From the NCBI GenBank assembly GCA_024867545.1, contig JANFNE010000006.1, positions 1-64,000 on the forward strand: a stretch of DNA of 64,000 nt, given 5' to 3'. The position numbers and the translations under genes were made by a program. The notes beneath the pieces were generated by a model. It was not told where the DNA came from, did no database searches, and saw nothing but the letters and a program-made list of their open reading frames with translations. Each line of letters opens with the position of its first letter. The first letter of the stretch is position 1. This document shows, one piece after another, positions 11,501 through 21,119 of this stretch. The stretch is from Phytopythium helicoides. Taxonomy: Eukaryota > Oomycota > Peronosporomycetes > Pythiales > Pythiaceae.

Positions 11501-11972
11501 GGACGCAAGCGAGCTCTCCCTGCTTGGCGGCGTTCTTGGTGGCGAGGAAGCGCTTCTCGAGCTCAAAGGTGCCGACGTACCCTCCGGCCGCGTCGGCGCT
11601 CACGAATCGGCTCTTGGCGTACAGGCGCACGACGTCCCCGTAGCGCACGGCGATGTGCGGCGGCGCGCTCTTGGACACGGTGTCTAGCGGCGTGGCGCCC
11701 CTCGGGTCGAGCTCGCCGCCGTCCGTGCTCGAGTCGTGCTCCATCGAGTTGGACGCGGACGAGGGCGAGCGCAGCGGCGCGGGCGCGCGCGAGCCGCGCC
11801 GAGGCCGCAGCTCGGGCGAGAGCTCGGCCGGCGCGTCGTGCGCGTCGGCGGCGCTGGGCTTGCGCGCCTTGCGGTGGCGCAGCGAGACGCCGGCGAAGAG
11901 CGCGTGGCCGCCGCCGGCGCCGCCGCGGTCGCCCTTGATGGCGCCCAGCAGCGTGCCGGGCATGGAGGACAT
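8544..11972 (-). CDS. Large Sec14 (CRAL-TRIO) and PH domain membrane protein
   Basis: About 1119 residues from complement(join(8544..8935,9005..11972)); the 69 bp intron (GTAAGT..TTAG) splits the PH domain and restores LFILHPDSLRF. Seen in order: a basic low-complexity N-terminus; repeated YGD-V-L-type beta units (about 107-240); an acidic spacer; two adjacent hydrophobic segments (about 498-550); a CRAL-TRIO/Sec14 lipid-binding domain (about 650-840, with KFGHPVYYEKIG, LCLVLDTRGLG and FFVNVPSWFGMAWKGVKPLL); and a C-terminal PH domain starting at LRAGFLLKRSLRHKQFNPIW. Sec14 domains bind phosphatidylinositol or other lipids and PH domains bind phosphoinositides, so a role at a membrane in lipid transfer or signalling is likely. 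The combination with an internal membrane hairpin is unusual. It is divergent from the PX-domain AGC kinase. Confidence 0.8.
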
Positions 11973-13043
11973 GCCGAGAGCGCGAGTGGCGGCGACAGGC
12001 GCCGGTCTGGTTTCCCCTGCGGGCCGACGACCGACATGGAGTCGGTGATCGGATAGCCGGGCGGGGAAGAAACGGCGGCGGTACGCATCAAAAAGGTGTG
12101 AGCTTCACTTGGGGAAAGTATAGGTCGGCGCTTGCGGTGCGCGCCGACCGCCTCTCTCACTCACCCCGGCTTGAGTTGCAGGAAGCGCGCCACGCCCATC
12201 GCGCAGGCACTTCAACGAAAAACGCCGGGCCGGGCCGGGCCCGCGCCGGCCTCTACGCCCGCCGAGTACGTGTACAGTACAAACGCACGACACTGATGCC
12301 GAAGGAGCGGGCTGGCCCGGCCCGGACCGGAAGTTGTCCCGACCCGACCCGCGCGTGGGTGTCTGATTCGCATCACCAGCATCCGCCACGCCACTGCCAC
12401 GCCACCGCCCGCTCGTCGCCCATGATGGCGGGCGAGTGCGCGACAGTATCGAAAACTGTATCGAGGCGCTCCGGCCCGCGCTGTTTGCGTAGGGTGTCGA
12501 CCACTGACTTCAGCCCATGACGCGGCGCGCGCGCGCGAGGGCGGCGGCCTCGACGTCCCGGTGTGCGCCACACCATTTGTCCGGCGGGTTCTGATTCCTG
12601 GCGACGCGCTCGGTCTCCGCCTGCCCGACCGCCGCGCTCGCCCGCAGCAGTTGGTGGTGACGCCAACGTCAACGCCAACGCCAACGCTTACGCCCTCGCG
12701 CTCGCGCTCGCCTGCTGCCTCGGCGCGTCCGCTTGGCTGCTCGTCGGCCGGTGGCATTGCATTTCGCCGGTGGAAAAATTCCGGTAAACCCGAGCCGACG
12801 ACCGGACGACAACCCTCGCCGCGCCAGAGGTGACTACCCTCCCACAATCTATACCCTCCTGTTGCGCATCCGCATCCGCTCCCGTCCACACGCATCAATC
12901 CAAGCCACCCACAACCTCCTACAACACATACCCTGCCGCACCCGCTGCGACCATACACCCCCCGCTAAGAACGCGCGAGCCGAGCCGCCAGCCCGCCGGC
13001 AACCTTGCGGGTTCGCGAGAACGAGAGAAGCCGCGCCGCCTCC
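11973..13043. promoter_or_regulatory. Divergent promoter region, Sec14-PH / PX-AGC kinase
   Basis: About 1.07 kb GC-rich region between two divergent genes. Long open frames on both strands (for example minus 12212-12958) are Arg/Gly/Ala-rich and look like chance frames in GC-rich DNA. It contains a short hexamer repeat near 12665. Both 5' UTRs and promoters must be here; no specific site is claimed. Confidence 0.5.
12662..12689. repeat. Hexanucleotide repeat (GCCAAC)n
   Basis: About four and a half imperfect copies of GCCAAC in the divergent promoter region, followed by a CTCGCG-type run. A simple repeat with no evident coding role. Confidence 0.7.
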
Positions 13044-15659
13044 ATGCTGTGCGTCTGTCGCCGGCCGCCGCGCCGCCCCGCGCCGTCTAACGCCTCTGCG
13101 TGTCCCGCCGCAGTGACGACAAGAAGCGCAAGCCCTCGCGCGACTTCCCCGCGCACGCGCAGGTGCCGCTGGGCAAGGCGCAGGCCGGCGCCAAGTACGT
13201 GCGCGGAGCTGAGCTGAGCTGAGCTGAGCTGCGCTGTGACTGACGCGCTAACCTGCGCTTGCCTCTGACGCAGCGGCAGGGCCAGGGTCGCGCTGCCACC
13301 CGTGCCGCCCATGCACGACCCCTACCACATCCTCAACGCGCCAGACGACGCCGACGCGCTCTTCCCCGCGTCGCTCACGGCCGCGCGCTCCATGCCCTCC
13401 ATGTCGGTAGAGTCGATGGCATCCATGCTCTCCGTGGACGACGCGTTCCAGATGCACTCGGCCGCAGAGCAGGACGAGGAGCTCTTCGACACGGGCAGCA
13501 GCACCAGCAGCCTGCCAAAGAACGAGCGCCCGGCGCAGCCCGCGAGCGAGCGAGAGTACTTTGAGAAGCTCTGGGCAGAGAACTTTGAGCGGTCGGAGGC
13601 GCGCATCAACCAGACGTCCTCCTCCTACCTGCCGGTCGGCGCAGCGGGCAGGCTCAACCGCATCAAGGGCTTCTCGTTCGCGCGCGACGCTTTCTCGCAC
13701 AAGCTCTACGCGGTCTTCCGCATGGAGATCGAGTGCATCGTCAGCGAGAAGCAGTGGACTATCTACCGGCGGTTCCACGACTTCAAGCAGCTAGCGCACC
13801 AGCTCAAGAATGAGGTGCGCACTTCTGGAACTACTAGGTTTATCGTCTCGACATCGGTGATCTCACACTTGGTTGCATCATTTCAGTCAATGCGCATTCC
13901 CACAGTCCCAACCCGGACGCTGATGCGATCTCTGGATCCTAATTTCCTTCGCAAGCGGCAGCTCGAACTAGATCGGTGGCTTCGCGAGGTCCTCATGCTC
14001 ATTAGCCTGGAGAACTGCAAGGTGGATACGGAGAAGTATGCCGAGTGCTGCGGCAGCCGCGGCGTTCACGCGAGCTGTCGAATCATTCGATACTTTCTAA
14101 CACACAAGGCGAACGAGCCGCCAACGTTTGTTAACGTCGACACGACCAGTATCTCAGCCACCGCAAGTGCAGGAGGCCGACCAACTCTGTATAGTATCTC
14201 GGAAACCAAAATCATGCCGGCCGCGGAAGAAAGCAGCAGCGTCGGTACAACGCCAACAACTCAGCGGCAGATCGACATGCTGAGCTCAAGTCTGGATCGT
14301 AGCGATATGATGGGTTCTTCCGCTGCGGGCGAGTCAACCTCAGCGTTCGCACCAGGGTCGCAGCGCCGAAGTGTTATTTTGCAGGACGTCGAGGATGAAG
14401 AGGATGAAGACGGAGACAGTACCATGTCTACCAGCTCCAATGGTCGCAATGGTGGCAAGAAGGTGTCGCTGAAACAGTTTGATGTGCTGAGGATGATAGG
14501 TAAGGGCTCCTTTGGCAAAGTTCTTCTCGTGCGAAAGAAGAATACCGGCCAGTTGTTTGCCGTCAAGATTTTGAGCAAGCCAATTATTGTCAAGAAACAG
14601 CAGGTGGAGCACACGCGCACGGAGCGTCGCGTCCTGGCATCCATCTCGCACCCATTTGTTGTGTGTCTACACTATGCGTTCCAGACAAAGGACAAGCTGT
14701 ATTTCGTGCTCGACTATTGCCCGGGTGGCGATCTCTTCTTCCATCTCAGCAGATGCGGTTGCTTCCCTGAGCCGATGGTGAAGTTTTATGCCGCCGAAAT
14801 TGTGCTTGCTCTGATCCATCTGCACGAACAAGGCATTGTGTATCGGGACCTAAAGCCCGAGAACATCATGCTCGATGTTGATGGGCATGTAAAGCTAGCA
14901 GACTTTGGCCTCGCGAAGGAAGGCATCACGAGTGAGCTGAATGGTACTTACACCATGTGCGGCACGCCAGAGTACCTTCCTCCCGAGATCCTTAACCGAG
15001 CGGGTCACGGAACTGCCGTCGATTGGTGGAACCTTGGCATGGTCATTTACGAGATGCTCACGGGCCGGCCGCCTTGGTACACTCAAGACCGACAGGAGCT
15101 CTTCACACGACTTCGAGAAGCCGAGCTCGAGTTCCCCGAAGGTCTCAGCCCCGAGGCGATGGACCTGATCCAGGGACTGCTGACACGCGACCCTGCAAAA
15201 CGACTCGGCGCCATTGACGCGCGTGAGATTACGTACCACCCATTCTTCGGCGAGATCGACTGGAATATGCTGTATCAGCGGGAAGTAGAACCGCTGTACA
15301 GACCGTGCCAGTATACAGACCCTATCGACGCCGCCAACTTCGAAGAGGAGTTCACGAAGCTCCCGCTCGCTCAAATAGACAGCGCAGGCATGAGTGTGCC
15401 CGTAAGTGAGCTCGAGCGACAGGCTAACGAAGCCGCTGTGGCGGCTAATGGTGGCGCCACCGCGATGTCCATTAGCAGCGTTGCCGGAGGAGCAGCCGGA
15501 GCAAGTAGTGGCGACAGCAGCGCCCGCAACAGCAACCTGAGGAACCTGTCGTACACATTTGCCGGCTTCACATACGACGGCACGTCGCAATCTATTGCGC
15601 GGTCCAACAGCTTTGATGGGTCGCTCCCGTCAGCACAAACAACATCTACCGCCTTGTAA
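13044..15659 (+). CDS. PX-domain AGC protein kinase (SGK/S6K-like)
   Basis: About 823 residues. A PX domain (about 160-300, with TIYRRFHDFKQL, the RRF phosphoinositide-binding signature) is followed by an AGC kinase domain (from about 430): GKGSFGKVLLV, AVKILSK, YRDLKPEN, ADFGLAKEG and CGTPEYLPPEI. All catalytic residues are present. Near the C-terminus FAGFTY (about 790) fits the AGC hydrophobic motif F-x-x-F-T-Y, so activation by PDK1 and TOR-type kinases is expected. Proposed structure: join(13044..13048,13114..13194,13274..15659). The first coding exon is only ATGCT; splicing GTGCGT..CCGCAG and then GTACGT..ACGCAG gives an unbroken frame beginning MLDDKKRKPSRDF, and both introns carry CTAAC. 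If that 5' end is wrong, the first in-frame ATG is 13311. Likely role: endosomal or plasma-membrane phosphoinositide-dependent signalling. Confidence 0.87.
13206..13230. repeat. Pentanucleotide repeat (GAGCT)5 in an intron
   Basis: Five perfect GAGCT copies inside the proposed second intron of the PX-AGC kinase gene. Copy-number change here would not alter the protein if the intron is real. Confidence 0.8.
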
Positions 15660-15824
15660 ACCTCGAATACCACTCGTAGTCGAGCTCAAAAGAAGCGCTC
15701 AACGATCAAGGATAAATGAAGTACCTATGTATCACAAAACTGGCGAGCAAGAATGAAATGGTGGGATCTGGGAGTCTGACTGCTAACCTATCGTGCAATT
15801 GCTATAGAGCGACGCTGACATTGG

Positions 15825-16161
15825 CTAACGCATGGATTTGGCTACTGCCGATGGTACGACACTGACCCTTCTGGCAGGGGCGACTTGGCGGATGTGGAGA
15901 GCCTCACCAACACGCTTGGTGCTAGAGGTAAACTTCTTGCTCATTCCTCGTACCAGTATGGGTATACCCTTGGTGCCGTTCGGCGCCAGTCCATTAGTCG
16001 AAATCACTTTAGTTGATGACCGATTTCGGTTGGCAATTAGCGCGCGAACGACACTCGGGCGGGAAGGACCGGTACCACGTGCCTCATTGAGCCTCGTCGT
16101 ACCGACCTGGCCAGCGCTAATGATTCGCGGGACCTTCAGAGCAACAAAGGCGTCATCGTTA
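15825..16161 (-). pseudogene. Out-of-frame C-terminal tail of membrane family copy A
   Basis: The sequence downstream of copy A's stop still reads, in another frame, as the Ser/Arg/Lys-rich tail seen in copies C and D: it includes WSASDNDD (compare WSLSDH in C) and ALIANRNRSSTK (compare SLMANRSTR). The shift sits near 16185-16195, where A has 17 nt between the conserved Val-Val and Trp-Ser codons while C has 21, a net change of 4 nt. It is therefore either a decayed tail or an accepted truncation. Confidence 0.6.
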
Positions 16162-16968
16162 TCACTCGCGCTCCAGTCTTTGACACTGTTGGACGACAAT
16201 AGACCGCTGAGCTTGCCGGTTAGAATGCAGGTTACTCTTGCTCAACGTTGACTTCTTGGACGTGGCTGAAGAGCGCAAGCTCACAAGTTTTGCGCGGATC
16301 GTAGACGATAGGCACAACGCTATGGTAACGCGGAGCCACAAGCCCTGTACATGAGTCCAGTCAAGACCGCCGGTAAGCTTTGACAATAATTGGAAGGGAG
16401 CTGCATGAGTCAGAAGCAACAAGTAGAATAACAGCTCAAGCTTTTGGTGTGCCCAGATGAAAGCCCAGCCGCGCGCAATTGAAAGAAAATAGAATCGAAA
16501 ATTGGTCACGAAAAGCAGTGCCACGTATTCGACAGTGATGTCGAGGACATGAATGACGTTTGTACCACGCACCCCCAAGACTGCTAGCTCGACGAAATTT
16601 ACAAGCACCAGGGCAAGTCCAAGAATCACGAGCAGCTCTGCGACTCTCCCGAGTCTAACAATCGCAGGTAGTTTGATCTTCTTGAAGCTGCTGGTTAAAA
16701 TCGAAATCTGGAGCGTGAACGTGAGCACAGAGCAGACCCTTGACATATCGGCGAGATTATGCACGACACCTTGATCCGGATATGCTACAGGGACAAGAGT
16801 TGCAAAGCTGAGGAATGCGACGCAAAGTAACAGGCGAACGCGTGGTTCACGATGACGGGCGTGGAAGACTGTCAATAGGTATTGAAAGAGTGAAAAATTG
16901 AGCGTCGCGCTCAGGGGCAAGCAAACGACCTGGCTAGCCAGATCTACCTGAGCTTGGGTTGCCAGCAT
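16162..16968 (-). CDS. Seven-segment membrane protein family, copy A (tail truncated by frameshift)
   Basis: 268 residues from ATG 16968. It has the same plan as copies B-E and G: a short N-terminus, then seven hydrophobic segments, with shared landmarks FSLFQYLLTVF, RVCSVLTFT, NFRFYFLSIARGW, LTHAAPFQL and LWLRVTIALCLSSTIRAKL. All seven segments are in frame, but the frame ends soon after the last one because of a net 4 nt change relative to its paralogs, which removes most of the hydrophilic tail. Family function is unknown. Copy A is the most diverged of the group (AYPDQGVVHNLADMS where others have RNLNDxS). It may be a functional short form or an early pseudogene. Confidence 0.65.
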   Translation of the reverse strand: MLATQAQVDLASQVVCLPLSATLNFSLFQYLLTVFHARHREPRVRLLLCVAFLSFATLVPVAYPDQGVVHNLADMSRVCSVLTFTLQISILTSSFKKIKLPAIVRLGRVAELLVILGLALVLVNFVELAVLGVRGTNVIHVLDITVEYVALLFVTNFRFYFLSIARGWAFIWAHQKLELLFYLLLLTHAAPFQLLSKLTGGLDWTHVQGLWLRVTIALCLSSTIRAKLVSLRSSATSKKSTLSKSNLHSNRQAQRSIVVQQCQRLERE

Positions 16969-17194
16969 GATCGATTGTCACGATCTCTCGAAGTCGTGAC
17001 ACACCTTTCAAGTGGACCCCAGAGTGCGAAACCCCAAACTAGGCTATTTCGGTGATGCTACCAATATAGCCATGTACAAAGGAGGACATCTGTTAGATGT
17101 TGCTCGTGGTGACTCGCGATGTTGATTGGAATACTTTCCTGTCGAAAAGTGTGTTTTATTCTATTACCCATTTGCTCTTGCGCATCCAGCATAT

Positions 17195-18442
17195 TCACTT
17201 GGCCCACGACACAGCCGATGGGGATGTCGGCAGCGCGGTCACCTTAGTAGAACTTTTTCCGCTGCGGCTAAAGCGATGACGGAAGCTTCTGGATGTGCTT
17301 GGTAGACGTACAAGTACGTTCCTTTTGCTGGTTGTAATTTGGTGTATGAAGCTGCGCGGACCACGCTTTTCAATAGAGTCCGCAGGCCGGACCGAGTCGA
17401 CATCCGTCATGGACTTTTTGCCGTCTCTTTGACTCGGCTTTCTTGGGCCAACACTCTCCAATTGGTCGTCATCTCCCACTTCTTCTTCATTTCCGGCGCT
17501 TATGATGTTCCGGGTGAAAGTCGCAGGTCGAGGGCGGCCACCTCCGACTGAAGTCGTGCCTTTTGACTTGGTGAGGGAGCTCATTGCTGAGATCTTGGCA
17601 CGGATTGTGGGAGAGAGACACAAGGCAATGGTAATTCGCATCCAGAGACCTTTAATGTGGTTCAGATCGAGATCGAACACTTCCCCAACGGCGTGGAATA
17701 CAACTGCATGGGTCAGCAAGAGAAAGTAGTAAAACATCTCGAGCTTCTGATTCTGCAATACCTCCCTCCATCCCCGTACAACAGAGAGAAAGTAAAAGCG
17801 AAAGCATGCCACAAACACAATTGCTGTGTACTCGATGACGTCGTCAATATCCTCAACAATTGACAGATCTCTCGCTGTTGGTGAAACAATTTGAATCAAA
17901 TTGACCACGAGAAGTAGCAAGCCCAGTAGCACGAGAAGCTCGGCAAGTTTTCCTAGCACTACAAGAGCTTGTAGCTTCATCTTCTTGTTGACACCCCGAG
18001 CAAGCATACCGATCTGTTGCGTGAAAGTGAGTACAGAGCACACCTCAGATATATCGTTGAGGTTGCGAACTTGATCCTCATCTGGGTAGGCAAATGGGAT
18101 TAGCACTACAAAGCTCAAGCTAGCGACGACTAGAAGCAGCCGCACGTGGGGATCTCGTCGGCGTGAGTAAAAGACAGTGAGCAAATACTGGAAGATCGAG
18201 TAGTTTATGATAATACTGACGGGAACACAGAAGCACTGGCTGAAGAGATCCAGGGACTCATCCACGCTATGTGTCATGAACGTGCGCTGAAGCTTAGTCC
18301 AAGCTGGTGGTAGAATGTGCTCTGAAGAGGCAGCTGAGACGAGCTCACTGTATGTGTTTGAGGAAGCATCAACAGTATTTATTTTCGTCTCCAAATCACA
18401 AAACGATCTATGTAAAGCATTGGCTCGATAGGTAAAACCCAT
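17195..18442 (-). CDS. Seven-segment membrane protein family, copy B
   Basis: 415 residues from ATG 18442, or 360 from ATG 18277 (MTHSVDESLDL), the position that aligns with the starts of copies C and D; the first 55 residues have no match in the other copies and may be spurious. Seven hydrophobic segments with the family landmarks YSIFQYLLTVFYSRRRDPHV, RNLNDISEVCSVLTFTQQIG, NKKMKLQ, CFRFYFLSVVRGW and LWMRITIALCLSPTIRAKI. The long hydrophilic tail is rich in Lys, Arg and Ser and differs from the other copies. No catalytic motif was found. A short N-terminus, seven segments and a basic Ser-rich tail are compatible with a receptor-like topology, but nothing in the sequence proves it. Confidence 0.75.
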   Translation of the reverse strand: MGFTYRANALHRSFCDLETKINTVDASSNTYSELVSAASSEHILPPAWTKLQRTFMTHSVDESLDLFSQCFCVPVSIIINYSIFQYLLTVFYSRRRDPHVRLLLVVASLSFVVLIPFAYPDEDQVRNLNDISEVCSVLTFTQQIGMLARGVNKKMKLQALVVLGKLAELLVLLGLLLLVVNLIQIVSPTARDLSIVEDIDDVIEYTAIVFVACFRFYFLSVVRGWREVLQNQKLEMFYYFLLLTHAVVFHAVGEVFDLDLNHIKGLWMRITIALCLSPTIRAKISAMSSLTKSKGTTSVGGGRPRPATFTRNIISAGNEEEVGDDDQLESVGPRKPSQRDGKKSMTDVDSVRPADSIEKRGPRSFIHQITTSKRNVLVRLPSTSRSFRHRFSRSGKSSTKVTALPTSPSAVSWAK

Positions 18443-18594
18443 GATATTATACAGATACCGGTGAGTAGACTCGATAATCAGCTTATGCTTGCAACGATAC
18501 GGTATATCCCGTTAGAAGCCAACGAGACGGATTTCTCAACCATTGCCAACGACCAGTTTCAAAGTTTTTTGTCTCTATTGGAAGTGTTATCCTG

Positions 18595-19662
18595 CTATCG
18601 TGTTGGCGAGATCGAGTGCATGCCCTTGGTCCCGCTGAAAAGTCGGCCGCTGGCTGCACTTGCCATACCCCTTACACCCTCAGCATTGATTCGGGTACTG
18701 CGATTCGCCATGAGTGAACCCACCAGACTAGCCTTGACCGTAGGAATGGAATTAACAGTTGGAGTAAGACTTGACCAATTGCTGCCGTCTTGGCGCTTGG
18801 GAGGTCCTTTCATAGTTTGTACAGTTGTAGAATCAGGTCCTGAATGATCACTCAGGCTCCAATCCATGCGGCTGCCTGAAGGAACGACTGAGGAGCGCTG
18901 TGCCTGGCGATTGATTTTGAGATTCTTTTCCGAGCCTCCATGACCAGTTGATTTGGATCCATTGCGTGAACTCATGCTGAGAATCCTGGCTCGAATTGAG
19001 GAAGATAAGCACAACGCTATTGTGATGCGCATCCATAAACCTTGTACATGTGTGAGGTCAAGATTGGACTGGTCTTTCACTATCTGGAACGGGATGCCGT
19101 GTGTGAGGAAAAGCACATAATAAAATACCTCTAATTTCTGGTACTGCCAGACGTGGCGCCAGCCTCGAACCACTGACAAAAAGTAGAAGCGAAAGCCCAC
19201 GACAAACCATATAGTCACGTACTCGATAATTGTATCGAGCACCTCGACCGTGTCCAAACCTTCAACTTCAGGTGAAACTATGCTGATAATATTTGCCACC
19301 AGTAGCATCAGTCCTGAGAGAACAAGTAGCTCTGCAAACTTGCCAAGCTTTGAGATGGTTGGGAGCTTCATTTTCTTGTTAATGTCGCGAGTGAGCATTG
19401 CAATCTGCTGCGTGAATGTCAAGACTGAGCACACTTCCGAGATATCATTGAGATTGTGAACGAGATTTTCACTTGGGTAAGCAAACGGAATGAGCGTGAC
19501 GAAGCTGAAGAATGCGGCGATGAGAAGTAGTCGGACATGCGGGTCACGTCGCCGTGCGAAAAACACAGTCAACAGATATTGAAACAAAGAGTAGTTCAGG
19601 ATGATGGTGATCGGGACGCATGCAACCTGGCTCACGAGGTCAATGGTGTCTTGGGCCGTCAT
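18595..19662 (-). CDS. Seven-segment membrane protein family, copy C
   Basis: About 355 residues from ATG 19662 (MTAQDTIDLVSQ); the frame extends upstream only to a TTG. Hydrophobic segments follow the family plan, with YSLFQYLLTVFFARRRDPHV, LNDISEVCSVLTFTQQIAML, NKKMKLP, GFRFYFLSVVRGW, LTHGIPFQI and LWMRITIALCLSSSIRARI. The tail carries the motif RQAQRSSVVPSGSRMDWSLS, also recognisable in copies A and D, and ends ...SISPTR. It is closest to copy D. Unknown function; uninterrupted single exon. Confidence 0.78.
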   Translation of the reverse strand: MTAQDTIDLVSQVACVPITIILNYSLFQYLLTVFFARRRDPHVRLLLIAAFFSFVTLIPFAYPSENLVHNLNDISEVCSVLTFTQQIAMLTRDINKKMKLPTISKLGKFAELLVLSGLMLLVANIISIVSPEVEGLDTVEVLDTIIEYVTIWFVVGFRFYFLSVVRGWRHVWQYQKLEVFYYVLFLTHGIPFQIVKDQSNLDLTHVQGLWMRITIALCLSSSIRARILSMSSRNGSKSTGHGGSEKNLKINRQAQRSSVVPSGSRMDWSLSDHSGPDSTTVQTMKGPPKRQDGSNWSSLTPTVNSIPTVKASLVGSLMANRSTRINAEGVRGMASAASGRLFSGTKGMHSISPTR

Positions 19663-19814
19663 GACCACCTCAATAGGTTCTTGAGAAAGAGAGAGCAACT
19701 GAGGCGGGAGCAAGGCGTGAAGGGGGCTTACCTAAAATAAAACCTGATAAGATGAGTGCGCTCACCCTCTGAGGTGTTCAAAATTAAGAAACGACAAAGT
19801 GTTGTGCAATAGAT

Positions 19815-20885
19815 CTACCGGGTTGGAGCAACAGACCGGAAGCCTTTTGCGCTACTCATGAGCCCACTGCCGGCTTTTTGTGTGAAGCCTGTGATGGGCG
19901 TAGATGTACTCACTCTACTTGAACGACGGTTACCCGACGTCAATGATGCCACGAGACTCCGTGGTTGTTTGCTGTCAGTCGCTGCTATGGACCCTACATT
20001 CGCTTTTGGCCCGACGGTGTTGCTCTTGCGTTGCTTTTTATTTGGGCTGGCCTCTGCCATCGTTTGCTCACTCAGACTCCACTCCATTCTGCTTCCGGAC
20101 GGAACGACCGAAGACCGCTGTAGTTGTTTGTTCATCTTCAGATTTCGATCAGAGCCAGCGTGTCCCGTAGACTTAGATCCGTTGCGAGAACCCATGCTCA
20201 TGATCTTTGCTCTAATCGTAGACGATAAGCACAACCCAATAGTGATGCGGAGCCATAATCCCTGGATATGGTGCCAGTTGAGACCAGTGATTCTTGCCGC
20301 AAGTTGGAATGGGGCTGCGTGCGTCAAGAAAAGAACGTAGTAGAACGCCTCGAGCTTTTGATACTGCCAAACATGCCACCAACCTCGAACGATTGACAGA
20401 AAATAGAAGCGGAAGCTGACAACGAATAGCAGTGTTGCGTACTCAATTGTCCAATCCATCCACTCAACTGCCTCCATGTTTTCAGCTTGTGGGGCAACAA
20501 TGCTGACGATATTGGCCACGAGGAGCATAACTCCCAAGATAACTAGCACCTCTGCAACCTTCCCGAGCATAGCAATAGTTGGAAGCTTCATCTTCTTGTT
20601 GATCTCTCGCGTGAGAATCGCGATCTGTTGTGTGAAAGTAAGCACCGAGCACACTTCCGACATGTCGTTCAGATTTCGCACGAGATGATCGTTTGGATAA
20701 ACAAACGGAATGAGTGTTGCAAATCCGATAAAGGCAGCGATGAGTAACAGTCGAATATGTGGGTCGCGTCGACGAGCATAGAAGACAGTCAACAGATACT
20801 GGAAGAGCGAATAGTTGAGGATTATCGTGAGCGGCACACACACAACCTGACTCGCCAAATCAATTTTCTCTTGCGTCAAAGTCAT
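19815..20885 (-). CDS. Seven-segment membrane protein family, copy D
   Basis: About 356 residues from ATG 20885 (MTLTQEKIDLASQ). Approximate hydrophobic segments: 11-35, 43-63, 74-93, 104-130, 142-166, 176-197 and 205-225. Loops 1 and 3 are strongly basic (ARRRDPH, TREINKKMKLP), which by the positive-inside rule puts them on the cytosolic side and the N-terminus outside, with the tail inside if there are seven spans. The tail has SSVVPSGSRMEWSLSEQ and ends SVAPTR, like copy C. Unknown function; intact single exon about 153 bp from copy C. Confidence 0.78.
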   Translation of the reverse strand: MTLTQEKIDLASQVVCVPLTIILNYSLFQYLLTVFYARRRDPHIRLLLIAAFIGFATLIPFVYPNDHLVRNLNDMSEVCSVLTFTQQIAILTREINKKMKLPTIAMLGKVAEVLVILGVMLLVANIVSIVAPQAENMEAVEWMDWTIEYATLLFVVSFRFYFLSIVRGWWHVWQYQKLEAFYYVLFLTHAAPFQLAARITGLNWHHIQGLWLRITIGLCLSSTIRAKIMSMGSRNGSKSTGHAGSDRNLKMNKQLQRSSVVPSGSRMEWSLSEQTMAEASPNKKQRKSNTVGPKANVGSIAATDSKQPRSLVASLTSGNRRSSRVSTSTPITGFTQKAGSGLMSSAKGFRSVAPTR

Positions 20886-21119
20886 GAGTTGTCTCGCCAC
20901 AGATTAAGTGAGCTTGGAAGCCCGAGTATTGGGAAATAGCTGCTAATCTGGTGCGTGCCAGCGACTCAGAGTCGAGGAAAACAAGGGCAGAAGGATTGGG
21001 TTGCAGCGACTAAAAGCAGCTGCGGCTGCATTTAAACTGTTTAATTTGAGATCTTTGGTATTTTCATTTCAATGATGTCGCGCTGCTAATATTGTGCAGA
21101 CTACCTTTCCTATCCTTTA

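Noticed and set aside
10692..11687. 331-residue plus-strand frame
   Set aside because: Antisense to the Sec14-PH gene, whose frame holds intact domains.
12212..12958. 248-residue minus-strand frame in the divergent promoter
   Set aside because: Arg/Gly-rich, no domain, overlaps other equally long frames; looks like chance coding in GC-rich DNA.
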